Shown here piece after piece: positions 37,059 to 48,253 of a DNA stretch of 64,000 bases. Numbering within the stretch: position 1 is the stretch's first letter; every line of letters begins with the position of its first letter. The stretch is taken from assembly GCA_021325195.1 (NCBI GenBank), contig JAJPHQ010000032.1, positions 29,119 through 93,118 on the forward strand. Reading direction: 5' to 3'. A model generated the notes under the pieces. It made no database searches and was not told the DNA's origin. It was given only the letters and a program-made list of their open reading frames with translations. Origin of the DNA: Gammaproteobacteria bacterium. Its GTDB lineage: Bacteria; Pseudomonadota; Gammaproteobacteria; Xanthomonadales; Rhodanobacteraceae. A program made the translations under genes and the position numbers.

Positions 37059-37827
37059 GGTCGGAGAAGCGGGGCGCCGGCGTGATCCGGCAGGATTTCA
37101 GGCGCTCGCGCAGCGATGGCGTCACGATCTGGTAATCGATCCGCTACCCGACGTTGTTGGCGCGCGCGTTGCCGCGGTTGGACCACCAGGTGTATTCCTC
37201 GGCCTCGGGTTTCAGCACCCGAAAGCTGTCCAGCCAGCCGTGCTTCGGCGCGGGCGTGCCGTCGCCGTGCGGGTCGGCGATCAGCGCGTTCAGCCATGCG
37301 CGCTCTTCCGGAAGGCATCCGGAATTCTTCTGGTTGGATTTCCAGTTCCTGATGTCGCGTTCACTGCGCACGATGTTCCAGTCACCGCACAGCACGAAGT
37401 CGCGGCCGCTGGCCAGCCACTTGTCGAAAACCGCACGCAGTTTCTTCATCGCCTCGAACTTGAACTGCTGGCGCTCCTGGCCCGAGGTGCCCGAGGGCAC
37501 GTACAGCGACACCACGGACAGATTCCCGAAACGCGCCTCGATGTAGCGGCCCTCGTCGTCGAACGGCTTCCAGCCGATTTCCGTCAGCACCTCGTCCGGT
37601 TCGCGTCTGGCGTAGATCGCGACGCCGCTGTAGCCCTTTCTGGTGACCGCGTCGCGATAGAAGCAATGGTGGCCGTCCGGGCGGAACCTCGGATCGGTCA
37701 ATTGCCCTTCCTGCGCCTTGGTTTCCTGCAGGCACACCACGTCGGCGTTCTGCTTGCGCAGCCAGTCGAAGAACCCCTTGCTCGCTGCCGAGCGGATGCC
37801 GTTGGCGTTGAAGGTGATGATTTTCAC
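37024..37827 (-). pseudogene. xthA: Exodeoxyribonuclease III interrupted by an in-frame amber codon
   Basis: An AP endonuclease/3'-exonuclease of the ExoIII class, acting in base-excision repair. From the GTG at 37827 the frame reads KIITFNANGIRSAASKGFF, CLQETKAQ, CGDWNIV and WWSNRGNARANNVG, then hits TAG at 37144-37146. After it the same frame continues perfectly (RIDYQIVTPSLRERLKSC, APRFSDHAPYAVEY) to a TGA at 37024. ExoIII families have Trp at the stop position, so this is a TGG to TAG change. The 227-residue product would lack the catalytic Asp-His of SDHAP and probably be inactive. It may be a base-call error. A heptamer repeat abuts the start codon, leaving no Shine-Dalgarno. Confidence 0.88.
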
Positions 37828-37983
37828 GGGACTCGGGACTCGGGATTCGGGACTCGACAGAGCGTAAAGCAAAAACCTCGGGGCCATCGAACCGCATCGG
37901 GCCGCTTCATTTTCGCGACCGTTGCTGTCGAAAGCCGGCGGGCACTTTATCATCCGGGTCCCGAGTCCCGAGCCCCGAGTCCC
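37828..37983. repeat. Heptamer repeat element B, filling the xthA-pyrE divergent gap
   Basis: The left arm is four heptamers (GGGACTC twice, GGGATTC, GGGACTC; 37828-37855). The right arm is four complementary units (GGGTCCC, GAGTCCC, GAGCCCC, GAGTCCC; 37956-37983). About 100 nt lie between, including AGAGCGTAA, and possible pyrE promoter elements TTGCTG and TTTATC with 18-nt spacing. The arms touch the xthA start on one side and end one base before the pyrE ATG on the other. Confidence 0.85.
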
Positions 37984-37984
37984 G

Positions 37985-38638
37985 ATGCTCCCCCACCAAC
38001 GCGCTTTTCTCGATCTCGCGCTTGCGCGCGGCGTGCTCCGCTTCGGCGATTTCACCCTGAAATCCGGACGCCGGAGTCCGTATTTCTTCAACATGGGCAG
38101 GATCGATTCCGGCGCGGCGCTGGCGGAGGTCGGCAAGGCTTATGCCGCGGCCGCGCAGGCCAGCGACATCGCCTTCGACATGCTGTTCGGGCCGGCCTAC
38201 AAGGGCATTCCGCTGGCCGCGGCGGCCGCGATCGCGCTGGCGCGCGAGCACGGCCGGGACGTGCCGTGGGCGTACAACCGCAAGGAGGCCAAGGACCACG
38301 GCGAGGGCGGCCAGTTGATCGGCGCGCCGCCCGCGGGGCGCGTGCTGATCGTCGATGACGTGATCACCGCCGGCACCGCGGTGCGTGAATCGCTGGGCAT
38401 GATCCGCGGCGCGGGCGCCGGGGTGGCCGGCGTGCTGGTGGCGCTGGACCGTCAGGAACGCGGACAAGGCGAACTCTCGGCCACGCAGGAACTCGCGCGC
38501 GAGCAGGGTGTGCCGGTGATCGCGATCGTGGGGCTGGACGACCTGCTGGCCTATGCCGCCGATCACCCGGAACTGGCCGCGCAACGTGAACGGCTTCACG
38601 CTTACCGGGCTGAGTGGGGTGCCGCGTCCCGGGCGTGA
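37985..38638 (+). CDS. pyrE: Orotate phosphoribosyltransferase
   Basis: A 217-residue cytoplasmic enzyme that joins orotate and PRPP to give OMP in pyrimidine synthesis. The PRPP-binding loop [13 protein letters not shown] and the KDHGEGG flexible loop are intact, and [11 protein letters not shown] is the N-terminal orotate region. The ATG at 37985 is the only sensible start (the upstream frame is repeat-derived), although the heptamer right arm occupies the place of the Shine-Dalgarno. The length matches E. coli PyrE (213). Confidence 0.96.
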   Translation: MLPHQRAFLDLALARGVLRFGDFTLKSGRRSPYFFNMGRIDSGAALAEVGKAYAAAAQASDIAFDMLFGPAYKGIPLAAAAAIALAREHGRDVPWAYNRKEAKDHGEGGQLIGAPPAGRVLIVDDVITAGTAVRESLGMIRGAGAGVAGVLVALDRQERGQGELSATQELAREQGVPVIAIVGLDDLLAYAADHPELAAQRERLHAYRAEWGAASRA

Positions 38639-38721
38639 CGGCCGCCGCCGCCGCGGAGCATCCGGTCGCGGCCCGCATTTTGCATCGGGTCTATACTCGC
38701 CGTGTCGCGCGGAGACACCCG

Positions 38722-39378
38722 ATGCGCCTGTCCGTTCCGATCCTGTGGTTCCTGCTGCTGCTGCCGTTGGCCGCGGCTGCGGCCGAGGGCACCACGCCGA
38801 CCACGCACTACCGCTGGAAGGACCCGGCGGGGGTGGTTCATTTCGGCGACACCATTCCCGCATCCGCGCTGGCGTACGGCTACGACATCGTCAACGATCA
38901 GGGCGTGGTCATCCGCCACGTGGCCCGCGAACTGGCGCCGGCCGAACGGCGCGCGGCGGAAGCCGCGGCAGCCAAGGCCGCCGCCGAGCAGCGCGAGGCC
39001 CGGCAGCGGGCGTTCGCCGACAGCCAGTTGCTGGCCGCCTACCCCAGCGAATCGGACCTGCGCGAGGCGCAGCAGGCGCAGCTGAAGCAGCTCCAGTTCG
39101 ACATCGACACGCTGCAGACCAACCTGCACAGCCAGGAAGAAACCCTGGCGGAATTGCTGGCCCACGCCGCCGACCTGGAGCATGCCGGCCAGACGGTGAC
39201 GCCCGTGCTGCAGAAGCGGATCAGCGACCAGCGCCAGATCGTGAACGGCGAACGCGACGCGCTGGCGCGCAAGCAGAACGATCTCGCCGACACCCGGCTG
39301 AAGTTCGATGCCCAGTTGAAGCACTACCGCGCGCTGCGCGCGAAGTTCGGCGACGGTACCAGCGAAGCATCGCAGTAG
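38722..39378 (+). CDS. Exported DUF4124 domain protein with coiled coil
   Basis: A 218-residue protein with a signal peptide (LSVPILWFLLLLPLAAAAAE), then the short DUF4124 module (YRWKDPAGVVHFGDTIP), then a long Ala/Glu/Gln-rich coiled coil (residues 75-210: AEAAAAKAAAEQREAR, QAQLKQLQFDIDTLQTNL). DUF4124 proteins are common periplasmic proteins in Gammaproteobacteria with no settled role; the module is thought to bind other envelope proteins or glycans. It lies 83 nt after pyrE on the same strand. The start at 38722 begins the signal peptide. Confidence 0.82.
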   Translation: MRLSVPILWFLLLLPLAAAAAEGTTPTTHYRWKDPAGVVHFGDTIPASALAYGYDIVNDQGVVIRHVARELAPAERRAAEAAAAKAAAEQREARQRAFADSQLLAAYPSESDLREAQQAQLKQLQFDIDTLQTNLHSQEETLAELLAHAADLEHAGQTVTPVLQKRISDQRQIVNGERDALARKQNDLADTRLKFDAQLKHYRALRAKFGDGTSEASQ

Positions 39379-39454
39379 GGACGCGCCGCCTGATCACGAG
39401 ACGCGCGGACACGGCGCGTGGAGCCGGGCGCGCCACGGCCCTTGAAGGTTTCCG

Positions 39455-39724
39455 TCAGGCCGCGCGATGCGCCTGGATATGCTGCGCCAGAGCTCGCAGC
39501 GAGCCGAACACCCGGCGGTTGTCGGGATTGTCCGAACGCAACTGGAAACCGTAGCGCCTGGACACCGCCAGCGCCAGTTCCAGCGCGTCGATGGAGTCCA
39601 GTCCGAGCTCGCCGCCGAACAGCGGCGCTTCCGGCTGGATGTCTTCGGGCGCGACGTTTTCGAGGTTGAGGTTGTCAACGATCAGCCGGGCGAGCTCCCG
39701 CTCCTCGGGGGTCTGTTCGGTCAT
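39455..39724 (-). CDS. Acyl carrier protein-like phosphopantetheine protein
   Basis: An 89-residue acidic carrier protein. GELGLDSIDALELAL is the phosphopantetheine attachment site (Ser44). Its sequence departs from the fatty-acid AcpP type (no DSLDTVE) and fits the dedicated ACPs of aryl polyene/xanthomonadin clusters. It is divergent from the XanB2-like chorismatase, and in Xanthomonas an ACP and XanB2 lie together in the pigment cluster. It would carry a 3-hydroxybenzoyl starter or the growing polyene chain. The other pigment genes are not in this window. Confidence 0.88.
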   Translation of the reverse strand: MTEQTPEERELARLIVDNLNLENVAPEDIQPEAPLFGGELGLDSIDALELALAVSRRYGFQLRSDNPDNRRVFGSLRALAQHIQAHRAA

Positions 39725-39840
39725 GCTCCATCAACTCCACACCAGCGTTGCCGTGACCGGCCAGTGTAACATGGGCGGCTTTGACCACGGCCGGAGACCA
39801 TGTCCGCAACATTCTTCGACAGGGCGCACGGGGGCTGCGC

Positions 39841-40851
39841 ATGAGCGGGGCGGCCGCGGGCGGCTTTTCGGTGGCCTACCGTGCCGGGCCCGCAGCGGCA
39901 TGGCTGGAACGCAGCGACACGCTGGCCGTGCTGGGATTCGGCGACGCGTCCCTGCCGGACGGCGAGCCGCGCTGTCTGCGGGTGCCGCTGGCGCCGCTCG
40001 CGCAAGGTGAGGCACCGTTCGAATGCTGGCGTGTGCAAGGCGCCGTGGAACGCGGCGCCGAGGGCGACCTGCACTGGGCGGCCGGCGGCGGCTGGCGCTT
40101 CGTCGCGGTCGAACTGGACGAATCCCCGCTCGGCGGCATCGAGGCCGCCAGCGAACATGCCTACCGCCTGCTGCTCGCGCACGCCGCCGCGCGGCCCGAG
40201 CGCCATGTGCTGCGGCTGTGGAATTACCTCCGCGCGATCAACGAGGGCGAGGGCGACGCGGAACGGTACCGCCGCTTCTGTGTGGGCCGGCTGCGCGCGC
40301 TGGATGCGCTGGGCATCGAACGCTATCCCGCCGCGTCTGCGATCGGCCATCACGGACCGCGCGGACTGCTGCAGGTGTATGCATTGTGTGCCGTGCAACG
40401 GGGCGAGGCGATGGAGAATCCGCGTCAGGTCAGCGCGTGGCATTATCCGCGCCAGTACGGCCCGGCCGCGCCCAGTTTCGCGCGCGCGATGAAACTGCCG
40501 GACGGCGCGCTGGCGATTTCCGGCACCGCCGCGGTGGTCGGCCATGCGTCGCACCACGTTGGCGACGTGGGCGCGCAGGCCGGCGAGGCCTTCGCCAACC
40601 TGCACGCGCTGCTCGACAGGGCCGAGCTGCCCGCGTTCGACGCGCATTCGCCGCTCAAGGTGTATGTCCGCCACCGCGAGGATGCGGATGCGGTGCGCGC
40701 GGTGCTGGCCCGGCATCTCGATCCTGCCGTGCCGCGTCTGCTGCTGCAGGGCGACATCTGCCGCCGCGAGCTGCTGGTCGAGATCGACGGCTGGTCGAGC
40801 TTGCCGCGTCTGCGAACTGCCGGGGGCAGTTCGCGCGGCAAGCGAGGGTGA
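39841..40851 (+). CDS. xanB2: Chorismatase (FkbO/Hyg5/XanB2 family), hydroxybenzoate-forming
   Basis: A 336-residue enzyme predicted to convert chorismate to 3- and/or 4-hydroxybenzoate, as XanB2 does for xanthomonadin and ubiquinone precursors. Family features visible are LRLWNYLRAINEGEGDAERY, RFCVGRLRALDALG, and the C-terminal ISGTAAVVGHASHHVGDVGAQ block with the catalytic region. Older annotation calls these pteridine-dependent dioxygenases. The ATG at 39841 has GGGGG 8 nt upstream; the track start is a TTG. The last about 13 residues (TAGGSSRGKRG) are encoded by dispersed repeat R, so the C-terminus is extended by repeat sequence. Confidence 0.85.
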   Translation: MSGAAAGGFSVAYRAGPAAAWLERSDTLAVLGFGDASLPDGEPRCLRVPLAPLAQGEAPFECWRVQGAVERGAEGDLHWAAGGGWRFVAVELDESPLGGIEAASEHAYRLLLAHAAARPERHVLRLWNYLRAINEGEGDAERYRRFCVGRLRALDALGIERYPAASAIGHHGPRGLLQVYALCAVQRGEAMENPRQVSAWHYPRQYGPAAPSFARAMKLPDGALAISGTAAVVGHASHHVGDVGAQAGEAFANLHALLDRAELPAFDAHSPLKVYVRHREDADAVRAVLARHLDPAVPRLLLQGDICRRELLVEIDGWSSLPRLRTAGGSSRGKRG

Positions 40852-40894
40852 GGCAGGAAGCCGAACGGCAGAGCACCAGGGACGGTTGCTTGCC
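40806..40894. repeat. Dispersed repeat R, copy 2, at the xanB2-glmU convergent ends
   Basis: TGCGAACTGCCGGGGGCAG followed by TTCGCGC matches copy 1 (29687-29712) at 25 of 26 positions. GAGGCAGGAAGCCGA and GGTTGCTTG follow in the same order. It overlaps the end of the chorismatase ORF and reaches the glmU stop codon, so it fills the whole convergent gap. Confidence 0.72.
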
Positions 40895-42258
40895 TATTTC
40901 TTCTGCGGCCGCTTCCAGCCCTTGACCGTCGTCTGCCTGCCACGCGCGAGCGTGAGTGCTCCTGCCGGTGCATCGGTGGTGATGGTCGAGCCCGCCCCGA
41001 TGGTGGCGTTGCCGCCGATCACCACCGGCGCCACCAGCGCGGTGTTGGAGCCGATGAAGGCGCCGTCGCCGATTTCGGTGACGTGCTTGTCCACGCCGTC
41101 GTAGTTGCAGGTGATGGTGCCCGCGCCGATGTTGACGTGCGCGCCGATTCGCGCGTCGCCGAGATAGCTCAGGTGATTGGCCTTGCTGCCTTCGCCCAGC
41201 CTGGCTTTCTTGGTCTCGACGAAATTGCCCACGTGCACGCCGGCCGCCAGTTCGGTGCCGGGCCGCAGGCGCGCGAACGGCCCGATCCGGCACGCGCCGT
41301 AGGTCGTCACGCCTTCCAGGTCGCAGTGCGCCAGCACCTCGGTGCCGGGCGCGAGGTTCACGTCGCGCAGCCGGCAGAACGGGCCGATCTTCACGCCGTC
41401 GCCCAGCGTGACGCCGCCTTCCAGGATCACGTCGACGTCGATTTCCACGTCGCGGCCGTGCGTGACGTGGCCGCGCGGATCGAAGCGCGCCGGATCGGCA
41501 AGGCGTACGCCCGCCAGCATCAGGCGTTTCGCCTCGCGCTCGCGCAGGTGCCGCGCCAGTTCGGCGAGCTGTCCGGGGTCGTCGGCGCCGAACGCCTCGG
41601 CCGGATCGCCGGTCGCGATCGCCATCGCCGGCACGCCTTCCTCGGCCGCGTGCGCAAAGATGCCGGCGAGGTACAGCTCGCCCTGCTCGTTGTCGGACGA
41701 CAGGCGCTCGACCCATCGGCGCAGGCGCCCCGACTCGGCGGCGAGCACGCCGGTGTTGACCGTGTGCACCGCGCGCTGGTTCTCGTTGGCATCCCTTTCC
41801 TCCACGATCGCGCGCACCTGGCCCAATCCGTCGCGCAGCACCCGGCCGTGGCCGGCCGGATCGGACAGTTCGGCCACCAGCAGCGTCAGCGCCGCCTCGT
41901 TGCGCACCAGTTCGGCGAGCGTTTCCGGGCGCAGCAGCGGCACGTCGCCGTACAGCACCAGCAGCCGCGCGCCGTCCGGCACGTTCCGCAGCGCGAGTTG
42001 CAGGGCGTGCCCGGCGCCGCGCTGCTCGGCCTGATGCACCCAGGTGACGTCACCCTGGTTGGCGAACGCGGCGCGCAGCTGTTCGCCGCGGTGGCCGTAC
42101 ACCACGTGCAGCCCTTCCGGCCGCAGCGCGCGCGCGGTTTCCAGCACGTGCGCCAGCAGCGGCCGGCCGGCCAGCGGCAGCAGCGCCTTCGGCAACGCCG
42201 ACTTCATGCGCCTGCCCTCGCCCGCGGCGAGGATGATCACGTGCAGCGGTTCGTGCAT
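40894..42258 (-). CDS. glmU: Bifunctional UDP-GlcNAc pyrophosphorylase / GlcN-1-P acetyltransferase
   Basis: A 454-residue enzyme that catalyses the last two steps to UDP-GlcNAc. The N-terminal uridyltransferase has [20 protein letters not shown], and GDVPLL is the metal-site region. The C-terminal half is a left-handed beta-helix of hexapeptide repeats (residues 250-454: [37 protein letters not shown]). Length matches E. coli GlmU (456). It follows atpC after 133 nt on the same strand, as in many Gammaproteobacteria, where glmU and glmS sit downstream of the atp operon; here glmS is not next to it. Confidence 0.97.
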   Translation of the reverse strand: MHEPLHVIILAAGEGRRMKSALPKALLPLAGRPLLAHVLETARALRPEGLHVVYGHRGEQLRAAFANQGDVTWVHQAEQRGAGHALQLALRNVPDGARLLVLYGDVPLLRPETLAELVRNEAALTLLVAELSDPAGHGRVLRDGLGQVRAIVEERDANENQRAVHTVNTGVLAAESGRLRRWVERLSSDNEQGELYLAGIFAHAAEEGVPAMAIATGDPAEAFGADDPGQLAELARHLREREAKRLMLAGVRLADPARFDPRGHVTHGRDVEIDVDVILEGGVTLGDGVKIGPFCRLRDVNLAPGTEVLAHCDLEGVTTYGACRIGPFARLRPGTELAAGVHVGNFVETKKARLGEGSKANHLSYLGDARIGAHVNIGAGTITCNYDGVDKHVTEIGDGAFIGSNTALVAPVVIGGNATIGAGSTITTDAPAGALTLARGRQTTVKGWKRPQKK

Positions 42259-42391
42259 GCCCAGTCTCCCACGGACCGCGTCACCTTAGCCGAAATCGGC
42301 CGCGGCGCAACGCCCTTACGGCGGGCGCGGGACGGCGAAAGCGCAGGGGCGCAGGGCCGGCCGTTCCGCTCGCGCTTCGGGCAAGGTTGTG

Positions 42392-42814
42392 TCAGTGCTT
42401 GAGCGTCTTGCGCAGCCGTTCCAGCGCGGACAGTTGCGCCAGTGCCTGCGCGAGCTGCTGCTGCGCCTCGGCCACACTCTTGGCCTCGCCGCGGTTGGCC
42501 AGGATGCGTTCGGCTTCGTCCTTGGCGCGCCTGGCCGCGGCTTCGTCGATTTCCTCGGCGCGCAGGGCGGTGTCGGCCAGCACGGTGACCACGTTGGGCT
42601 GGACTTCCAGGATGCCGCCGGACACGTAGTAGGAATGGCGGCTGCCGTCCTCGCCGACCACTTCCACCTGGCCGGGTTTCAGGCGCGTCAGCAGCGGTGC
42701 GTGGCGCGGCGCGATGCCCAGTTCACCCGCCTCGCCGCTGGCGATGACCAGCGTGGCTTCGCCGTGGAAGATCTCGGCCTCGGCGCTGACGATGTCGCAG
42801 TGGATGGTGGTCAT
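42392..42814 (-). CDS. atpC: ATP synthase epsilon subunit
   Basis: A 140-residue F1 central-stalk subunit that couples and inhibits the ATPase. The N-terminal beta-sandwich ([39 protein letters not shown]) and the C-terminal helical hairpin are present. The ATG at 42814 is correct; the longer track ORF reads into heptamer repeat C (giving the spurious [11 protein letters not shown]). It is the last gene of the atp operon. Confidence 0.96.
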   Translation of the reverse strand: MTTIHCDIVSAEAEIFHGEATLVIASGEAGELGIAPRHAPLLTRLKPGQVEVVGEDGSRHSYYVSGGILEVQPNVVTVLADTALRAEEIDEAAARRAKDEAERILANRGEAKSVAEAQQQLAQALAQLSALERLRKTLKH

Positions 42815-42823
42815 ATTCACTCC

Positions 42824-42923
42824 GGGAGACGGGAGAGGGGAGACGGGAGACGGGAGACGGGAGATGGGAGCAGGCGTGCTGCACGGCAACGCTCTTTCGC
42901 TTCCCGTTTTCCGTCTCCCGTCT
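42824..42923. repeat. Heptamer repeat element C between atpD and atpC
   Basis: The left arm has seven tandem heptamers (GGGAGAC, GGGAGAG, GGGAGAC three times, GGGAGAT, GGGAGCA; 42824-42872). The right arm has about three complementary units (TCCCGTT, TTCCGTC, TCCCGTC). The loop carries CAACGCTCTTTCGCTT, related to the cores of elements A, B and D. Confidence 0.85.
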
Positions 42924-42931
42924 AACTGTAC

Positions 42932-44380
<1,449 letters not shown>

Positions 44381-44422
44381 TCAATCCCTCAACTTGGTAT
44401 TGCGAAGCATGCGTGATCCTGA

Positions 44423-44842
44423 TTACTTGCCGGGCAGCATCTCGATCAAAGACTTTTCATCACCCTTCAGAAGGTAATAGGGGATGAATTTCAAGCCTTC
44501 CGTTTTCGAAGGATTGTCGAAATGCACGATCGTCGCGCCGGCGGGTTCATACACGACTTGTCCGGCGTGCAATGTTTCTGCGGGTTGCCCTTGCACTTGA
44601 AAATGGACCGTTCCGCTGACTATGTAGCTGATCACCGGGCACGGATGCCGGTGTTCAGGGGTTTTCTGCAGCGGCTTGAACTCGATTTCTCTCACGTCGA
44701 CCCTGGATACCGTGCGCGCGCCGATCTGCGCGGTAAACAATTCCTTGCGCACTATCTGATCCGCGGCGTGCGCATGCAACGTGACAGCCGCGAGAACGAG
44801 CGGGATCGCAATGACGATGTTCCTCATGGAGATCATGTTCAT
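44423..44842 (-). CDS. Exported cupin-domain protein inserted in the atp operon
   Basis: A 139-residue protein with a signal peptide (MRNIVIAIPLVLAAVTLHAHAAD) and one cupin barrel. Motif 1 is EHRHPCPVISYIVSG: the HxH is kept but the usual Glu is replaced. Motif 2 is GQVVYEPAGATIVHFDN, with the canonical P-x-G-x3-H-x2-N. Metal binding is likely but altered. The ATG at 44842 has a GGGG site; an alternative ATG at 44875 overlaps the atpG stop (ATGA), and 44827 also starts the signal peptide. Base composition is visibly more AT-rich than the flanking atp genes, suggesting acquisition. I know of no role for such a protein in ATP synthase. Confidence 0.87.
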   Translation of the reverse strand: MNMISMRNIVIAIPLVLAAVTLHAHAADQIVRKELFTAQIGARTVSRVDVREIEFKPLQKTPEHRHPCPVISYIVSGTVHFQVQGQPAETLHAGQVVYEPAGATIVHFDNPSKTEGLKFIPYYLLKGDEKSLIEMLPGK

Positions 44843-44871
44843 GCCCCGCGTCAAACGATTCGCAATCCCGC

Positions 44872-45789
44872 TCATCCCACCGCCGCCGCGCCGCCCACGA
44901 TCTCCGAGATTTCCTGCGTGATCGCGGCCTGCCGCGCCTTGTTGTAGATCAGCGTCAGCGTGTCGATGGCCTTGGTGGCGTTGTCCGACGCGGCTTTCAT
45001 CGCCACCATCCGCGCCGCGTGTTCGCTGGCCAGGTTTTCCAGGGTGGCCTGGTACACCAGCGATTCCACGTAGCGTTCCAGCAGGTGCCGGATCACGGTT
45101 TCCGCGTCCGGTTCGTACAGGTAGTCCCAGGAACTCTGGCGTTCGATCCTGGTCGCGTCCCGACCGGGATGGATGCCGTTGGCCTTGGTCTCGCCGATCT
45201 GACGAGCCGCCGCCGGCACCGGGATCAGGATATCCAGGCACGGCCGCTGGCTCATGGTGTTGACGAAATCGTTGTAGCAGAGATACACGCGATCGACGCG
45301 GCCCTGCATGAAGGCATCGTCCACCACCTTGATCACGCCGATCAGCTTTTCCAGCCGCGGCCGGTCGCCCAGGTGGGTGACCGATGCAACCATGTCCACC
45401 TTGACGCGCCGGAAGAACTGCGCGGCCTTCTGGCCGATCGCGATCACCTCGACGCCGACGCCCTTCTGCTGCCAGGTGTGGATGTCGGCGAGGATCTTGC
45501 GGAACAGGTTGGCGTTGAGGCCGCCGCAGAGGCCGCGGTCGGTGGAGACGATCATGTAGCACACGCGCCTGACCTCGCGCTCCTGCAACGCCGGGTGCCG
45601 ATAATCGGTGTTCGCCTGCGCGATGTGCGCGATCACCTCGCGCATGTGCAGCGCGTAGGGACGCGAGGCGCGCATCAGATCCTGCGCGCGCCGGATCTTC
45701 GACGCCGACACCATCTCCAGCGCGCGCGTCACCTTGCGGGTGTTCGCGACGCTCTTGATCTTGGATCGGATTTCTCGTGCGCCTGCCAT
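44872..45789 (-). CDS. atpG: ATP synthase gamma subunit
   Basis: A 305-residue rotor shaft of F1. The N-terminal coiled coil [31 protein letters not shown] and the C-terminal helix ([36 protein letters not shown]) are the conserved ends that form the shaft. E. coli has 287 residues; the extra length is in the central Rossmann-like region. Its stop codon overlaps an ATG in the cupin frame. Confidence 0.97.
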   Translation of the reverse strand: MAGAREIRSKIKSVANTRKVTRALEMVSASKIRRAQDLMRASRPYALHMREVIAHIAQANTDYRHPALQEREVRRVCYMIVSTDRGLCGGLNANLFRKILADIHTWQQKGVGVEVIAIGQKAAQFFRRVKVDMVASVTHLGDRPRLEKLIGVIKVVDDAFMQGRVDRVYLCYNDFVNTMSQRPCLDILIPVPAAARQIGETKANGIHPGRDATRIERQSSWDYLYEPDAETVIRHLLERYVESLVYQATLENLASEHAARMVAMKAASDNATKAIDTLTLIYNKARQAAITQEISEIVGGAAAVG

Positions 45790-45799
45790 GCATTTCTCC

Positions 45800-45885
45800 G
45801 TGAGCGGTCAGCGGTGAGCCGTGAGCGGAAAGAGCAGCAACGTGCAGCTCTTCGCTTTTGCCGCTCACCGCTCACATTTCACCGC

Positions 45886-45889
<4 letters not shown>
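45800..45889. repeat. Heptamer repeat element D between atpA and atpG
   Basis: The left arm is GTGAGCG, GTCAGCG, GTGAGCC, GTGAGCG (45800-45827). The right arm is CGCTCAC twice, ATTTCAC, CGCTCAC (45862-45889). This is a symmetric 4+4 design around a 34-nt loop with an inner AGAGC/GCTCT stem. The last right-arm unit contains the TGA stop codon of atpA (45886-45888). Confidence 0.88.
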
Positions 45890-47433
<1,544 letters not shown>

Positions 47434-47495
47434 TGTTTCGTTTCCTTGGGCGTGCGTCGCAATTGTGCTGCGCACGGATTTAGCTCGCTTAGATA

Positions 47496-47562
47496 GACGG
47501 GAGAGGGGAGATGGGAGACGGACAGCGGTCCCGCGTTTTTCGTCTCCCGTCTCCCGTCTCAC
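47496..47562. repeat. Heptamer repeat element E between atpH and atpA
   Basis: The left arm is GACGGGA, GAGGGGA, GATGGGA, GACGGAC (47496-47523). The right arm has two and a half complementary units of TCTCCCG. The heptamer is the same as in element C, but the loop (AGCGGTCCCGCGTTTTT) differs. It ends right at the atpH stop. Confidence 0.85.
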
Positions 47563-48093
47563 TCATTGCGCCAACGCCGTTTCCAGCCGCGCGAGGCGCC
47601 CGCGCACCGAACCGTCGATCACGGTCTCGCCGGCGTCGATCACCGCGCCGCCCAGGATCGCCGGATCCAGCGTCTGTTCCAGCTCGATTTCACGCCGGAA
47701 GCGCCGCTTCAGCGCCTCACGCAGTCGCGCGATTTCCGCGCCGTCGATCGGCACCGCGGTCTTGACGCGCACCTTGAGAACGTGTTCGGCCTCGCGCTTC
47801 ATCTGCTCGAACAGCGCGGCGATTTCCGGCAGCGCGCGCAGGCGGTGGTTGTCCGCCAGCACTTCGACAAACCTCGAGAACGGCGAATCGGCCGGTTCGC
47901 CGTCACGCACGAACAGCGAGACCAGTGCGCGCGGCGGCACGCGCGGATCGCCGAACAGCCCCAGCACCTGCGGATCGGCCGAAGCCTGCGCCGCGAACGC
48001 GAGCTTTTCCGCCCATGCATCCTGTTCGCCGTGCGCGGCGGCCGTTTCGAACGCGGCGCGCGCGTAGGGCCGGGCGAGGGTGAGCGGTTCCAT
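47563..48093 (-). CDS. atpH: ATP synthase delta subunit
   Basis: A 176-residue peripheral-stalk subunit joining F1 to subunit b (E. coli 177). LARPYARAAFETA opens the N-terminal helical bundle; the C-terminal region ILGGAVIDAGETVIDGSVRGRLARLETAL is typical. The ATG at 48093 (MEPLTLARPYARAAFE) is used; the extra 46 residues of the track ORF read through a palindromic repeat in the atpF-atpH gap. Confidence 0.96.
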   Translation of the reverse strand: MEPLTLARPYARAAFETAAAHGEQDAWAEKLAFAAQASADPQVLGLFGDPRVPPRALVSLFVRDGEPADSPFSRFVEVLADNHRLRALPEIAALFEQMKREAEHVLKVRVKTAVPIDGAEIARLREALKRRFRREIELEQTLDPAILGGAVIDAGETVIDGSVRGRLARLETALAQ

Positions 48094-48161
48094 CACGAAA
48101 ACTCCGGACGATCTGGAAGGCTCTCGCGCCGGATCGCCTGCGCACTTCCGCACCCCTCCTC

Positions 48162-48183
48162 CAATCCTTGCGCGCAAGGATTG
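48162..48183. repeat. Perfect 22-bp palindrome between atpF and atpH
   Basis: CAATCCTTGCG and CGCAAGGATTG are exact complements with no spacer. It sits in a 160-nt gap that is long for an atp operon. It may be a processing hairpin or a dispersed REP-like unit. Confidence 0.6.
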
Positions 48184-48253
48184 CAGGGTGCTCCCGACCC
48201 GAGGGGTTCGAAGATCAAAGGCTGGCACCAAGAATTGCTCACGGGCGTTTTGC

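Noticed and set aside
42824-42872. Seven tandem GGGAGAC-type repeats considered as a CRISPR array
   Set aside because: Units are 7 bp and directly adjacent, with no spacers, and they have an inverted partner arm. No cas genes are present.
48200-48235. GGTTCGAAGATCAAAGG resembling a tRNA T-loop
   Set aside because: No acceptor stem, anticodon arm or D-loop can be assembled around it. No tRNA gene was found in the window.
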